Below, piece by piece: positions 1 through 7,408 of a DNA stretch of 25,166 nucleotides (position 1 is its first letter; every line of letters begins with the position of its first letter). Location of the stretch: the NCBI GenBank assembly GCA_963626545.1, contig CAVFYJ010000044.1, positions 1-25,166 on the forward strand. The letters are read 5' to 3'. This DNA comes from Anthropogastromicrobium sp963626545 (GTDB lineage: Bacteria; Bacillota; Clostridia; Lachnospirales; Lachnospiraceae). The notes below the pieces were generated by a model. It searched no databases. It saw only the letters and a program-made list of their open reading frames with translations, and was not told where the DNA came from. The position numbers were made by a program, and so were the translations under genes.

Positions 1-51
1 ACATGGACATGAACCTGAATCATGCGCGTATGCCAATTCCGCCACAACTGC
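1..51 (-). tRNA. tRNA-Leu (anticodon CAG), cut by window edge
   Basis: Read on the minus strand, the sequence starts at 51 with acceptor strand GCAGTTG and a D arm almost identical to the neighbouring tRNA-Leu. The anticodon stem CATGA/TCATG encloses loop TTCAGGT, giving anticodon CAG, which reads CUG. The variable arm, T arm and 3' acceptor strand lie beyond position 1, so the gene is incomplete only because the window ends. It lies about 40 bp downstream of the other tRNA-Leu and is probably co-transcribed with it. Confidence 0.88.
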
Positions 52-91
52 ATATACACTTGTCTGTTGTTTACATTGATATAAATAACAG

Positions 92-172
92 TGCGGGCGA
101 CAGGACTTGAACCTGCACGTCATTGACACTAGAACCTAAATCTAGCGCGTCTGCCAATTCCGCCACGCCCGC
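92..172 (-). tRNA. tRNA-Leu (anticodon UAG)
   Basis: On the minus strand the acceptor strands GCGGGCG and CGCCCGC pair fully, with discriminator A at position 92. The D arm is leucine-like. The anticodon stem CTAGA/TCTAG encloses TTTAGGT, giving anticodon UAG for CUN codons. A class II extra arm of about 12 nt precedes the T arm (GCAGG, loop TTCAAGT, CCTGT). CCA is not encoded. It is the first gene after the minus-strand promoter at 221-249. Confidence 0.96.
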
Positions 173-220
173 TTGCTATTCACAACCTGACATCGTGACG
201 CTTGCCTCAATGCAAGAGAT

Positions 221-249
221 ATAATAGCATACGTCTACTGGTTTGTCAA
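221..249 (-). promoter_or_regulatory. Promoter of the tRNA-Leu genes
   Basis: On the minus strand a perfect -35 TTGACA (244-249) and a -10 TATTAT (221-226) are separated by exactly 17 bp. The -10 is about 50 bp upstream of the tRNA-Leu(UAG) 5' end. This is a near-consensus housekeeping sigma-factor promoter, as expected for stable RNA. Confidence 0.85.
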
Positions 250-382
250 CAACAATTTTCAAAATTTTTCAAAAAATTTCGACGACAGCGACGACTCCGA
301 AAAAGCAGACAGCAGATACTGTGAATCTATTGCAAATTTAACATTTGTAGTTGATAAAACTTAATAAAACCACTAATAAGAC

Positions 383-411
383 TTGCAGTTTTTCACATTT
401 CCTGTTACAAT
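383..411 (+). promoter_or_regulatory. Promoter of the SseB-like gene
   Basis: -35 TTGCAG (383-388), 17-bp spacer, -10 TACAAT (406-411) preceded by TG, an extended -10. It lies about 105 bp upstream of the chosen start at 516, so the transcript would have a leader of roughly 100 nt containing the inverted repeat at 461-484. The rest of the 173-515 gene-free stretch holds only the divergent tRNA promoter and AT-rich sequence. Confidence 0.65.
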
Positions 412-460
412 AATTTACAGTTATGCCAACGAAAACAGGCATGGAGCGCTGTATGTAAAA

Positions 461-484
461 TTGCATGCAAGTGACTGCATGCAA
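461..484. repeat. Perfect inverted repeat, 9-bp arms
   Basis: TTGCATGCA (461-469), six bases, then its exact reverse complement TGCATGCAA (476-484). It sits in the predicted leader of the SseB-like gene, 50 bp after the -10 and 32 bp before the start codon. It could be an operator or a leader hairpin. There is no T run after it, so it is not an intrinsic terminator. Confidence 0.7.
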
Positions 485-515
485 AACAGCAGGCAGAATG
501 AGAGGTAGCACAGCC

Positions 516-1976
516 ATGATAGAAAAAGAATGTCAGAGTGAACTAATTCGAAAGTTTGTCGTATCCCAGGAGATGCCGGATGACGAGATCGCCAATCTGA
601 GCCTTGACGAACTTACTTACGTTTACTTTAATACTGAGATTGCAAAGAAGGATGAGCGATATAAGGCAATCCATTTCCCGATTAAGCAGCAGATCCTTTA
701 CTGGGGCGTTGTCGATGCGATTAAGAAGGCAGAGACTCTTTACGTCGCATTTACAGAGAGACCGAAGTATCCGTATCTGGATCCGGGCAGGAACGTATGG
801 CTGTTTTCAACAGAGGAAAACTTGACAAGAGCACTCAAGAAGCTCGAGGAAGACCGCGGACTGCATCTGATTTATCAGAAGCTTCCAACTCAGGTAATTG
901 TTCCATTTTTTGCCCAGCTGTATTACTGGGGCATTGAGCAGGTGATCATTGATAACATGAATCACCCGATGATCGTAAAGCGTTCTGATGTGATGCCAGA
1001 GATGGATCAGAAGAAGGATGAGAAGAAGCAGCAGGATCTGTGCAATGGAAAACTTCAGGCAGCATTGATTCAGCATGCACAGTTTATGGCACAGAATCCA
1101 GACCCGTCCGTATTTAAGGAAGATAAGGAAAAGTTAAAGGTCTACACGATCTTAGCAAATAACGTATTCTTCGAAATTTGCGATGCAAAGTTCATGGCAC
1201 CGACCGTTATGGAGAAGGACGGAAAAACCTTTCAGGCAGGCGAGGAGATTCCAGAGGGCGCACGCCCAGCGATCGTCTTTATGGGAAAGAAGGATTCTGA
1301 CCAGAAGGCACTGCCGCTGTTTACCGATATCACCGAGTTTATGAGAGTGTACAAGCCGCATGCAATGGGCATTTCCATTCTGACCTACGAGGCCGCTGAG
1401 AAGATGGCAAAGGCAAACAATGCAGAGATCGTAATCAACCGAAACGGAACCGGACTTACCGTAAACGATCATGTGATGGGCCTGATCGAGAAGATTCGTG
1501 TAAAGAAGGAAGAGGCGAAGGCAAAGGCAGCTGAGGCAGCAGAAAACGGCGAGGAGCCGGCAAGTGAGCCAACACCAGCACCTACACCAGTACCGAGTGT
1601 ACCAAAGACCGTAATGCCAACCGAGGCAAAGCCGAAGGCTGAAAGCGAAGCAGCAAACAGCGAGCCGCAGGGCGAGGTAACCTATGGTGATCTGGTAGAT
1701 GAGCCAGATATGCTGATGGGTGTCTTAAAGAGAACTGCAAAGGCAACTAGACAGGTAAAGCGTATGTGGTTAGCACAGCGTGTACAGGGAAACCGAGAAG
1801 GTTATCTGTTAGTAGCAGAGACCACCAGCAGCTCCGATACTGTATTTGAGCAGTTAAAGCTTGCCGCAAAGGATTATCTCGATGGTAAGGAAATTGAGTG
1901 TCGCAGAGCAGATCCGGCAGCGCTTAAGATTGTAGATAATATCAAACCGTTTTATAAAAAAGGTATTTTTGGCTAA
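516..1976 (+). CDS. SseB-like family protein
   Basis: A soluble protein of 486 residues. Start 516 was chosen over an earlier in-frame ATG at 465 because AGAGG lies nine bases before it, and the earlier ATG falls inside the inverted repeat. The middle third resembles the SseB N-terminal domain, with LPLFTDITEF near residue 266 and a segment with INRNGTGL near 307. The first 170 residues may be a diverged copy of the same fold. A low-complexity Ala/Glu/Pro linker (about 342-390) leads to a C-terminal segment (about 390-486) resembling the SseB C-terminal domain. SseB is named in E. coli for enhanced serine sensitivity when overexpressed; its biochemical role is unclear. The next genes encode L-serine dehydratase, which makes the family call attractive. 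No signal peptide or membrane segment is seen. Confidence 0.62.
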   Translation: MIEKECQSELIRKFVVSQEMPDDEIANLSLDELTYVYFNTEIAKKDERYKAIHFPIKQQILYWGVVDAIKKAETLYVAFTERPKYPYLDPGRNVWLFSTEENLTRALKKLEEDRGLHLIYQKLPTQVIVPFFAQLYYWGIEQVIIDNMNHPMIVKRSDVMPEMDQKKDEKKQQDLCNGKLQAALIQHAQFMAQNPDPSVFKEDKEKLKVYTILANNVFFEICDAKFMAPTVMEKDGKTFQAGEEIPEGARPAIVFMGKKDSDQKALPLFTDITEFMRVYKPHAMGISILTYEAAEKMAKANNAEIVINRNGTGLTVNDHVMGLIEKIRVKKEEAKAKAAEAAENGEEPASEPTPAPTPVPSVPKTVMPTEAKPKAESEAANSEPQGEVTYGDLVDEPDMLMGVLKRTAKATRQVKRMWLAQRVQGNREGYLLVAETTSSSDTVFEQLKLAAKDYLDGKEIECRRADPAALKIVDNIKPFYKKGIFG

Positions 1977-1991
1977 TGCTAAGAATAACAG

Positions 1992-2024
1992 GGCCATTCT
2001 GAATTAAGGCAGAGTGGCCTTTTT
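1992..2024 (+). terminator. Intrinsic terminator, possible attenuator before sdaAB
   Basis: A 10-bp stem, GGCCATTCTG (1992-2001) with CAGAGTGGCC (2010-2019), including one G-T pair, has an 8-nt loop and is followed by five T. It ends the SseB-like transcript. Its T run ends only 16 bases before the sdaAB start codon, so any sdaAB mRNA starting upstream must pass through it. Confidence 0.85.
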
Positions 2025-2040
2025 CGTTGAAGGAGAAGGT

Positions 2041-2712
2041 ATGAATATACTCGATATTATTGGACCGGTGATGGTCGGTCCATCAAGCTCCCATACGGCG
2101 GGCGCTGTCCGCATCGGACTGGTCGCAGGAAAGCTTCTTGGCGAGCCGGTGCGTGAGGCACAAATCCATCTGCATGGCTCTTTCTGGGCGACCGGAAGCG
2201 GTCATGGTACCGACCGCGCGATTGTTGCTGGACTCTTAGGACTAGCAGTGGATGATGCGCGAATTCCGGAGAGCTTCGAGATGGCAAAGGAAGCTGGTAT
2301 GGCATTTTCCTTTGACCATGTGGAGTTAGTTGATGCACATCCAAACACAGTCAAGCTAAATCTGACTGGAGAGAGTGGAAGTGTATTAGAGGTAGTCGCA
2401 GCATCGATCGGTGGCGGACGCATTCGTGTCTGTGAGATTGATGGTCTTCCGGCAAACTTTGAGGGCGATTATCCGACGCTCATTGTGCGCAATCTCGACC
2501 AACCGGGTCATGTAATGGAAGTTACGGCAATGCTGGGCCATAAAGGAGTCAACATTGCTACGCTTCAGCTGTTTCGCCAGAGCAGAGGCGGACAGGCTGC
2601 GATGGTCATCGAGTGTGATCAGGAAGTACCGGCAGAGTCCATCAAGTGGCTGTCCAGGCAGGAGGGCATCGTAAAGGTGACGTATTTAAGTCAGGCACAG
2701 CCAAATGCGTGA
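2041..2712 (+). CDS. sdaAB: L-serine dehydratase, beta subunit
   Basis: Beta chain (223 residues) of the two-subunit, iron-sulfur-dependent L-serine ammonia-lyase that converts L-serine to pyruvate and ammonium in the cytoplasm. The N-terminus carries the family motif with GPSSSHTAG (residues about 12-20). The C-terminal 75 residues (from about 145) are an ACT domain, seen in VRNLDQPGHVMEV, probably regulatory. Start 2041 follows AGGAG at 2031-2035 with five bases between; an in-frame extension to 2014 would run through the terminator stem and is rejected. sdaAA follows after 18 bp, so the two subunits are co-transcribed. Length matches the family. Confidence 0.95.
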   Translation: MNILDIIGPVMVGPSSSHTAGAVRIGLVAGKLLGEPVREAQIHLHGSFWATGSGHGTDRAIVAGLLGLAVDDARIPESFEMAKEAGMAFSFDHVELVDAHPNTVKLNLTGESGSVLEVVAASIGGGRIRVCEIDGLPANFEGDYPTLIVRNLDQPGHVMEVTAMLGHKGVNIATLQLFRQSRGGQAAMVIECDQEVPAESIKWLSRQEGIVKVTYLSQAQPNA

Positions 2713-2730
2713 GTAGGAAAGGATTGATAT

Positions 2731-3600
2731 ATGTATAAATCATTAGAAGAAATCGCGCAGGTATCACAGAGCAAAAACATACCATTTTGGCAGGTGATCC
2801 TCGAGGATGACTGTAAGGAGCGCATGGTAAGTCCTGAGCAGTCCAAGAAAGAACTGATGGCGATGTATCAGGCGATGAAGGAAGCTGATGCGGCTTACGA
2901 TGCAAAACAAAAGTCGCGTAGCGGCATGGCTGGCGGCAATGGTCAACTGTTCCACGATGCAGTTGCCAACGGCAAAACAATCTGTGGCCCAGTGATTGCA
3001 TCGGCGATTGAAAAGGCGCTTAAGATGGGTGAGTCAAATGCCTGTATGAAGCGTATTGTAGCAGCACCGACGGCGGGCGCTTGTGGCGTGGTTCCGGCGG
3101 TATTTTTGACAATGCAGGAGCAGCGTGACATCGACGATGAGCGTATGCTTGAGGCAATGTATATCGCATCTGGCGTTGGCGGCGTCATTGCAAACCGCGC
3201 TTTCTTGGCAGGTGCAGCAGGTGGCTGTCAGGCAGAGATCGGTTCCGCAAGCTCCATGGCAGCGGCAGGAGCCGTGTATCTGGCAGGTGGCGGCACCGAG
3301 GCGATCATCCACGCGGCGGCGATGGCGATGAAAAACCTTCTTGGTCTGGCATGTGACCCAGTGGCAGGCTTAGTTGAGGTGCCGTGTGTAAAGCGAAACG
3401 TTGTCGGTGCAGTCAATGCGCTCTCCGCAGCAGATATGGCACTTGCCGGTGTGAGAAGTGTCATTCCGCCGGATGAGGTGTTTGATGCGATGCGAAGCGT
3501 TGGAATTAGTCTTCCGGAGGCCATCCGCGAGACAGGAAAGGGCGGTCTGGCGGCAACCACAACCGGACAGGAGATCGCCCAGAGGCTTCAGCATGAGTAA
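2731..3600 (+). CDS. sdaAA: L-serine dehydratase, alpha subunit
   Basis: Catalytic alpha chain (289 residues). It carries APTAGACGVVPAVF with Cys118 and CDPVAGLVEVPC with Cys208 and Cys219; the family uses three such cysteines to hold a [4Fe-4S] cluster that binds the substrate hydroxyl. Gly/Ala-rich segments typical of the family lie between them. The start is preceded by AGGAAAGGA. The stop codon overlaps the start of the next gene by eight bases, which suggests translational coupling. Together with SdaAB it forms the oxygen-sensitive anaerobe-type serine deaminase. Confidence 0.95.
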   Translation: MYKSLEEIAQVSQSKNIPFWQVILEDDCKERMVSPEQSKKELMAMYQAMKEADAAYDAKQKSRSGMAGGNGQLFHDAVANGKTICGPVIASAIEKALKMGESNACMKRIVAAPTAGACGVVPAVFLTMQEQRDIDDERMLEAMYIASGVGGVIANRAFLAGAAGGCQAEIGSASSMAAAGAVYLAGGGTEAIIHAAAMAMKNLLGLACDPVAGLVEVPCVKRNVVGAVNALSAADMALAGVRSVIPPDEVFDAMRSVGISLPEAIRETGKGGLAATTTGQEIAQRLQHE

Positions 3601-4249
3601 GCGGCAAACACCAGCGAGCATCCTTTTTGCAGGGCTGGGAGGTCTCGTCTTGTTTCTATGTCTGGTCTGCGTAAGCGTCACGATTACACTAAATTTTCGC
3701 CCTCTCTACTATCTGGATATGAAGTTACTTCATATTTCCGATGCGAGCGGGTACGCAGATGATGTGATTCGGAAAAATTATGATGTGCTGATTGATTACA
3801 ATAATATCTGGTATACCGGACCACTCAATTTTCCAGATTTTACCATGTCTGAATCTGGGCGGATTCATTTTGAGGAAGTCAAAAAGGTCTTCGGTGTCTT
3901 CGAGTATGGTGCTTTTTGTTTGCTGCCGATTGCAATCGCACTCATCGTATTTGCAAAGAAAAAGCACATTGGAAGTGTATTTCAGGCAGCGGGAATCTTC
4001 AGCATCGGGATACCGGCAGCGCTTGGTGTGCTGATCGCGGCCAACTGGGAGTGGGTGTTTGTCACCTTCCACAAGATGGTATTTCAAAACGATTACTGGC
4101 TGTTTGATCCGTACACTGACCCGATCATTCTCGTGCTGCCGGATGAATTTTTCATGCACTGTGCGGCGCTGATCCTGCTATTTGTGGTGGCAGGAAGCAT
4201 TGCTTTCTTTGCTACATGGAAAAAAGAAAGCCGCAAGATGAAAAAGTGA
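3593..4249 (+). CDS. DUF1461 / TIGR01906 family integral membrane protein
   Basis: 218 residues. Start 3593 overlaps the sdaAA stop by 8 bp and has AGAGG seven bases before it. One N-terminal membrane segment (about 10-35) is followed by an extracytoplasmic loop and three further hydrophobic segments (about 105-125, 133-155, 187-210), with a basic C-terminus. The loop motif with YWLFDPYTDPIILVLP is the signature I associate with the TIGR01906/DUF1461 family, whose function is unknown. Its overlap with sdaAA suggests a link to serine metabolism or transport, but nothing in the protein shows a transporter motif. Confidence 0.8.
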   Translation: MSKRQTPASILFAGLGGLVLFLCLVCVSVTITLNFRPLYYLDMKLLHISDASGYADDVIRKNYDVLIDYNNIWYTGPLNFPDFTMSESGRIHFEEVKKVFGVFEYGAFCLLPIAIALIVFAKKKHIGSVFQAAGIFSIGIPAALGVLIAANWEWVFVTFHKMVFQNDYWLFDPYTDPIILVLPDEFFMHCAALILLFVVAGSIAFFATWKKESRKMKK

Positions 4250-4433
4250 GAAACAAAAAGTAAGAAATTTTAAGAAAGAAACTCAAAAGTAAGAAATTCT
4301 AATGATCCAAAAAGTAAGAAACAAAAAAGCAAGAACTCCAGAGTAAGAAAACAAAAATAAGAAACAAAACAAAAGCGACAAACAAAAAGCAACAAGTAAA
4401 AATAAATGCAACAAACATAAGCAACAAACATAA
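4246..4433. repeat. A-rich degenerate tandem repeats in the spacer
   Basis: The spacer between the DUF1461 gene and the GH28-GNAT gene is almost T-free on the plus strand and built of units of roughly 13-15 bases with core GYAASAAA. GTAAGAAA occurs at 4260, 4289, 4314 and 4343, with variants at 4246, 4329 and 4358. It ends in two perfect copies of GCAACAAACATAA (4408-4420 and 4421-4433), just before the ribosome binding site GGAGG at 4437. The array begins at the DUF1461 stop codon. No convincing promoter was found in it. Confidence 0.7.
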
Positions 4434-4445
4434 GGCGGAGGAAAG

Positions 4446-7361
4446 ATGATGGAACAAATTAAGGAAGCAACCGGCGCGACGGTCCGTCCTGAAGATTTTT
4501 CATATGAGACGACCCTTTACGCATCTGATTTTGGTGCATCCCCTGAAAAGAGTGCTATAGAGAATACAAAGGCAATCAATCAGGCGATTCAAGCGGCATC
4601 CAAGCAGGGCGGCGCAACTGTTGTCATTGGCAAGGGCGAATACCGCACCTACACGATTGAACTGGCAAGCCATGTACACCTTCATTTTGAAGAGGGTGCT
4701 GTCATTCGTGCAGCGAGAACCGATATTAAGCATTCGTATGTCAATCAGGACGGCGAGGGCGGCAATTACCTTGAGCCAGAGGTAAATCGCTTCGTCGGCT
4801 TACAGGATCACGGCCACAGCTATTTTGCGAACAGCTTATTTTACGGAGCTGATTTATGTGATATTATGATTTCCGGTGACGGATTGATTGATGGAAGCAG
4901 CTGGAATGAGAAGGAGCAGTGCCGCGAGTATGTGTTACTCGGTGGTGATCCGTCCGAACCGGCAAATCGAAACGAAAAGGGTCACAATGGCGAGTGGTTT
5001 GGTAACAAGGCAATCGCATTGGTACGCTGCAAAAATGTAGTGTTGACCGATTTCTCACTCGTCATTGGCGGTCACTTTGCGATCATCGCAGAGGGCGTTG
5101 AAAATATGTATGTCGATGGCATTTTGATCGACACAAACCGCGATGCCTTTGATGTGGACTGCTGCAAAGATGTAACCGTGCGAAACAGCGTGTTCAACTC
5201 TTTGACAGACGATGGTCTTGTTATGAAGAGTTCTTACGGCGCAGGTATCTTTATGCCGCTTGAAAATGTGTTGATTGAGGACTGTAAGGTGTCCGGTTAC
5301 GATGCGGGAAGTGTCTATGCAAAGACTTACACCAATGAAAAGCTGGTAGCGGAGGATCGCTGCGGCCCGACCGGACGAGTAAAGCTTGGTACGGAATCCT
5401 CCTGCGGTTATCATCAGGTGACGGTGCGCCGTGTGGACTTCGAGCATTCAAGAGGTTTTGCTCTCGAGGCAGTCGATGGAAGCGATTTGACGGATATTAT
5501 TTTCGAGGATAGCCATATGAAATATATCAGCAGCTCTCCGATCTTTATCCGTGTCGGTGATCGCTGCCGTTTTCCGGTGACGGGCATGCAGCCTAGCGAA
5601 GAGATTCAGGCAAAGGCACCCAATGTACGTCTGGACAATCGCGGCTTTGTCATTCCGGACAATGAAGATTATCCGGTGATTCCGGCGGTTCGCTATACAC
5701 CGTCCTATAACAAGACAAAGCTTGTCAGCGTAGATGGCCGCTCCTTCTTTACCGTTGTGGATGAGGCAAATCCGGTCACAATCAATCCAGCAAACCTCGT
5801 GGAAGAAGATGGTGTGACCTACGGCAAGACGTATCAGGCAGGAGAAGGCTATGTGACCGATAAGTCAAAGGCACTTACCGCACCAGAGGCAGCTGCGAGA
5901 GCAAATGGCTGTTCTCGACCACTTGCAAGAGTCAAGAATATCCGCATTGCACGCGTTGCAGCAGAAAGCGTAGATCCACGTTACCCGATTCTTTTAGCAG
6001 GTCTTGACGGTAGCAACATTGAAAATGTGCAGTTAGAGGACATCTCTGTCACCTACCGCGGTGGTCTGACGATGGAGCATGCCGTTGAGCAGCGTCAGTT
6101 AAACACAAACTGGGAGTACACACAGTACCAGACAAAGCCATCTATCCAGAGTCTTCCTTGGCTGGTTAACACGTTTTTCTTGAAAAACGAGGGCTTGTTG
6201 CCAAGAGTCGACTGGGATGAGAGCACCAAGAGCTGGAAGGATGATCCGTACAATGTACCGGAGCTTCCAGATTCTTACCCGGAGCCGAGTATTTTCGGTA
6301 TTCTGCCTGCATATGGCTTCTATGCGCGTCACGTAGAGGGCTTGGAGGTAAAGGGATTATCGATTGGTTTTGAAAAGGAAGATACGCGTCATGCCATCGT
6401 CCTCGACGATGTAACCGATGCGTCCTTTGAACAGCTTTCACTTCAGACAGCAGAGGACACCGAAGCAGTCGCCTTTGTAACGAGCATGTACAAGCGCCCG
6501 GCAAATCTGGAGTATGTGCCAGATCAGCCATATCATATGACAACGATCACAAATGTGGCACTTCCAGAGGAAATCTCCATTAAGTTAGCGACTGTCGAAG
6601 CTCCGGCACCGGGAACACCGAGGGATTCCTTCTATGAGAATCCAACACTTCCGATTTCGGAAAATGGCTATCGCTATCAGACCGAGACGGATGTCTATCC
6701 GCTGCCATTGACTGTTTTCCCACCGTTTGAAAACCGCACAACCGGAAAGACGAGAAATCCAGCAGAGGAGACTAGCCGCAAGGAAGTCCCTGGCATGATC
6801 TACAACGAGGGTCTTGCACAGCGCGAGTACACCGTCTACCGCGACCATGGAAAGCATGTGTCCGTCACCATGAAGCAGCTGACAAAAGAGCATGTTCATG
6901 AGATCGCAGCAGTCGAGCGTGCATGTTTCCTTCCGGCAGAGGCGGCAGCTGAGGAAGATTTTATTGAGCGCTTTGAAAGCCCCGCGTTTGTGTGCTATGG
7001 TGCCTACAACGAGGAAGGTGAGCTGATCGGCTTTATCGACGGAGCCGCCTTTGACAAGCCAGAGCTTCCAGACGAGCTGTATCACGATACTTCCAAGCTC
7101 GTGCCAAATGGTCCATGGCAGACCGTCTTTGGCGTCAATGTCATCGCACGCTACCGCAGAATGGGCATCGCAGGTCAGATGGTGCGTCACTATATCGAGG
7201 AAAGCCGTAAGCGCGGTCAGGACGGCGTGGTATTGACCTGCAAGGATCACCTTCGCCCGCTCTACGAAAAGGCTGGCTTTATCTGGCAGGGCGTATCCGC
7301 ATCCACCCATGGCGGTGTGAAGTGGAACGATATGCTGCTTCGCTTCCGCAAGGGGGAGTAA
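4446..7361 (+). CDS. GH28-like (polygalacturonase fold) protein fused to a C-terminal GNAT acetyltransferase
   Basis: 971 residues. GGAGG at 4437-4441 is four bases from ATG 4446 and seven from ATG 4449; either may be used. Residues about 25-90 match the N-terminus of GH28 beta-helix enzymes (DFGASPEKSAIENTKAINQA, then a GG-TVVI-KGEY pattern). A parallel beta-helix follows, with DTNRDAFDVD (229-238) where GH28 has its N-T-D motif and TDDGLVMKS with Asp255-Asp256 at the catalytic D-D position. The usual G-H-G appears to be replaced by GTESS. About residues 803-971 form a GNAT domain: acetyl-CoA loop RRMGIA, then LYEKAGF, and a terminal HGGVKWNDM like arylalkylamine N-acetyltransferases. There is no signal peptide, so it should act in the cytoplasm, perhaps on imported oligogalacturonides. 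The acetyl acceptor is unknown. The exporter genes follow after 47 bp. Confidence 0.8.
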   Translation: MMEQIKEATGATVRPEDFSYETTLYASDFGASPEKSAIENTKAINQAIQAASKQGGATVVIGKGEYRTYTIELASHVHLHFEEGAVIRAARTDIKHSYVNQDGEGGNYLEPEVNRFVGLQDHGHSYFANSLFYGADLCDIMISGDGLIDGSSWNEKEQCREYVLLGGDPSEPANRNEKGHNGEWFGNKAIALVRCKNVVLTDFSLVIGGHFAIIAEGVENMYVDGILIDTNRDAFDVDCCKDVTVRNSVFNSLTDDGLVMKSSYGAGIFMPLENVLIEDCKVSGYDAGSVYAKTYTNEKLVAEDRCGPTGRVKLGTESSCGYHQVTVRRVDFEHSRGFALEAVDGSDLTDIIFEDSHMKYISSSPIFIRVGDRCRFPVTGMQPSEEIQAKAPNVRLDNRGFVIPDNEDYPVIPAVRYTPSYNKTKLVSVDGRSFFTVVDEANPVTINPANLVEEDGVTYGKTYQAGEGYVTDKSKALTAPEAAARANGCSRPLARVKNIRIARVAAESVDPRYPILLAGLDGSNIENVQLEDISVTYRGGLTMEHAVEQRQLNTNWEYTQYQTKPSIQSLPWLVNTFFLKNEGLLPRVDWDESTKSWKDDPYNVPELPDSYPEPSIFGILPAYGFYARHVEGLEVKGLSIGFEKEDTRHAIVLDDVTDASFEQLSLQTAEDTEAVAFVTSMYKRPANLEYVPDQPYHMTTITNVALPEEISIKLATVEAPAPGTPRDSFYENPTLPISENGYRYQTETDVYPLPLTVFPPFENRTTGKTRNPAEETSRKEVPGMIYNEGLAQREYTVYRDHGKHVSVTMKQLTKEHVHEIAAVERACFLPAEAAAEEDFIERFESPAFVCYGAYNEEGELIGFIDGAAFDKPELPDELYHDTSKLVPNGPWQTVFGVNVIARYRRMGIAGQMVRHYIEESRKRGQDGVVLTCKDHLRPLYEKAGFIWQGVSASTHGGVKWNDMLLRFRKGE

Positions 7362-7408
7362 CACAACACATTGAAAAAGAGAGAAATAAAGAGAAACAGG
7401 AAAAAGAA

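Noticed and set aside
3458..3592. N-terminal extension of the DUF1461 protein within sdaAA
   Set aside because: The extension is a basic, unstructured read of another gene's frame; the ATG at 3593 has a ribosome binding site and directly precedes the first membrane segment.
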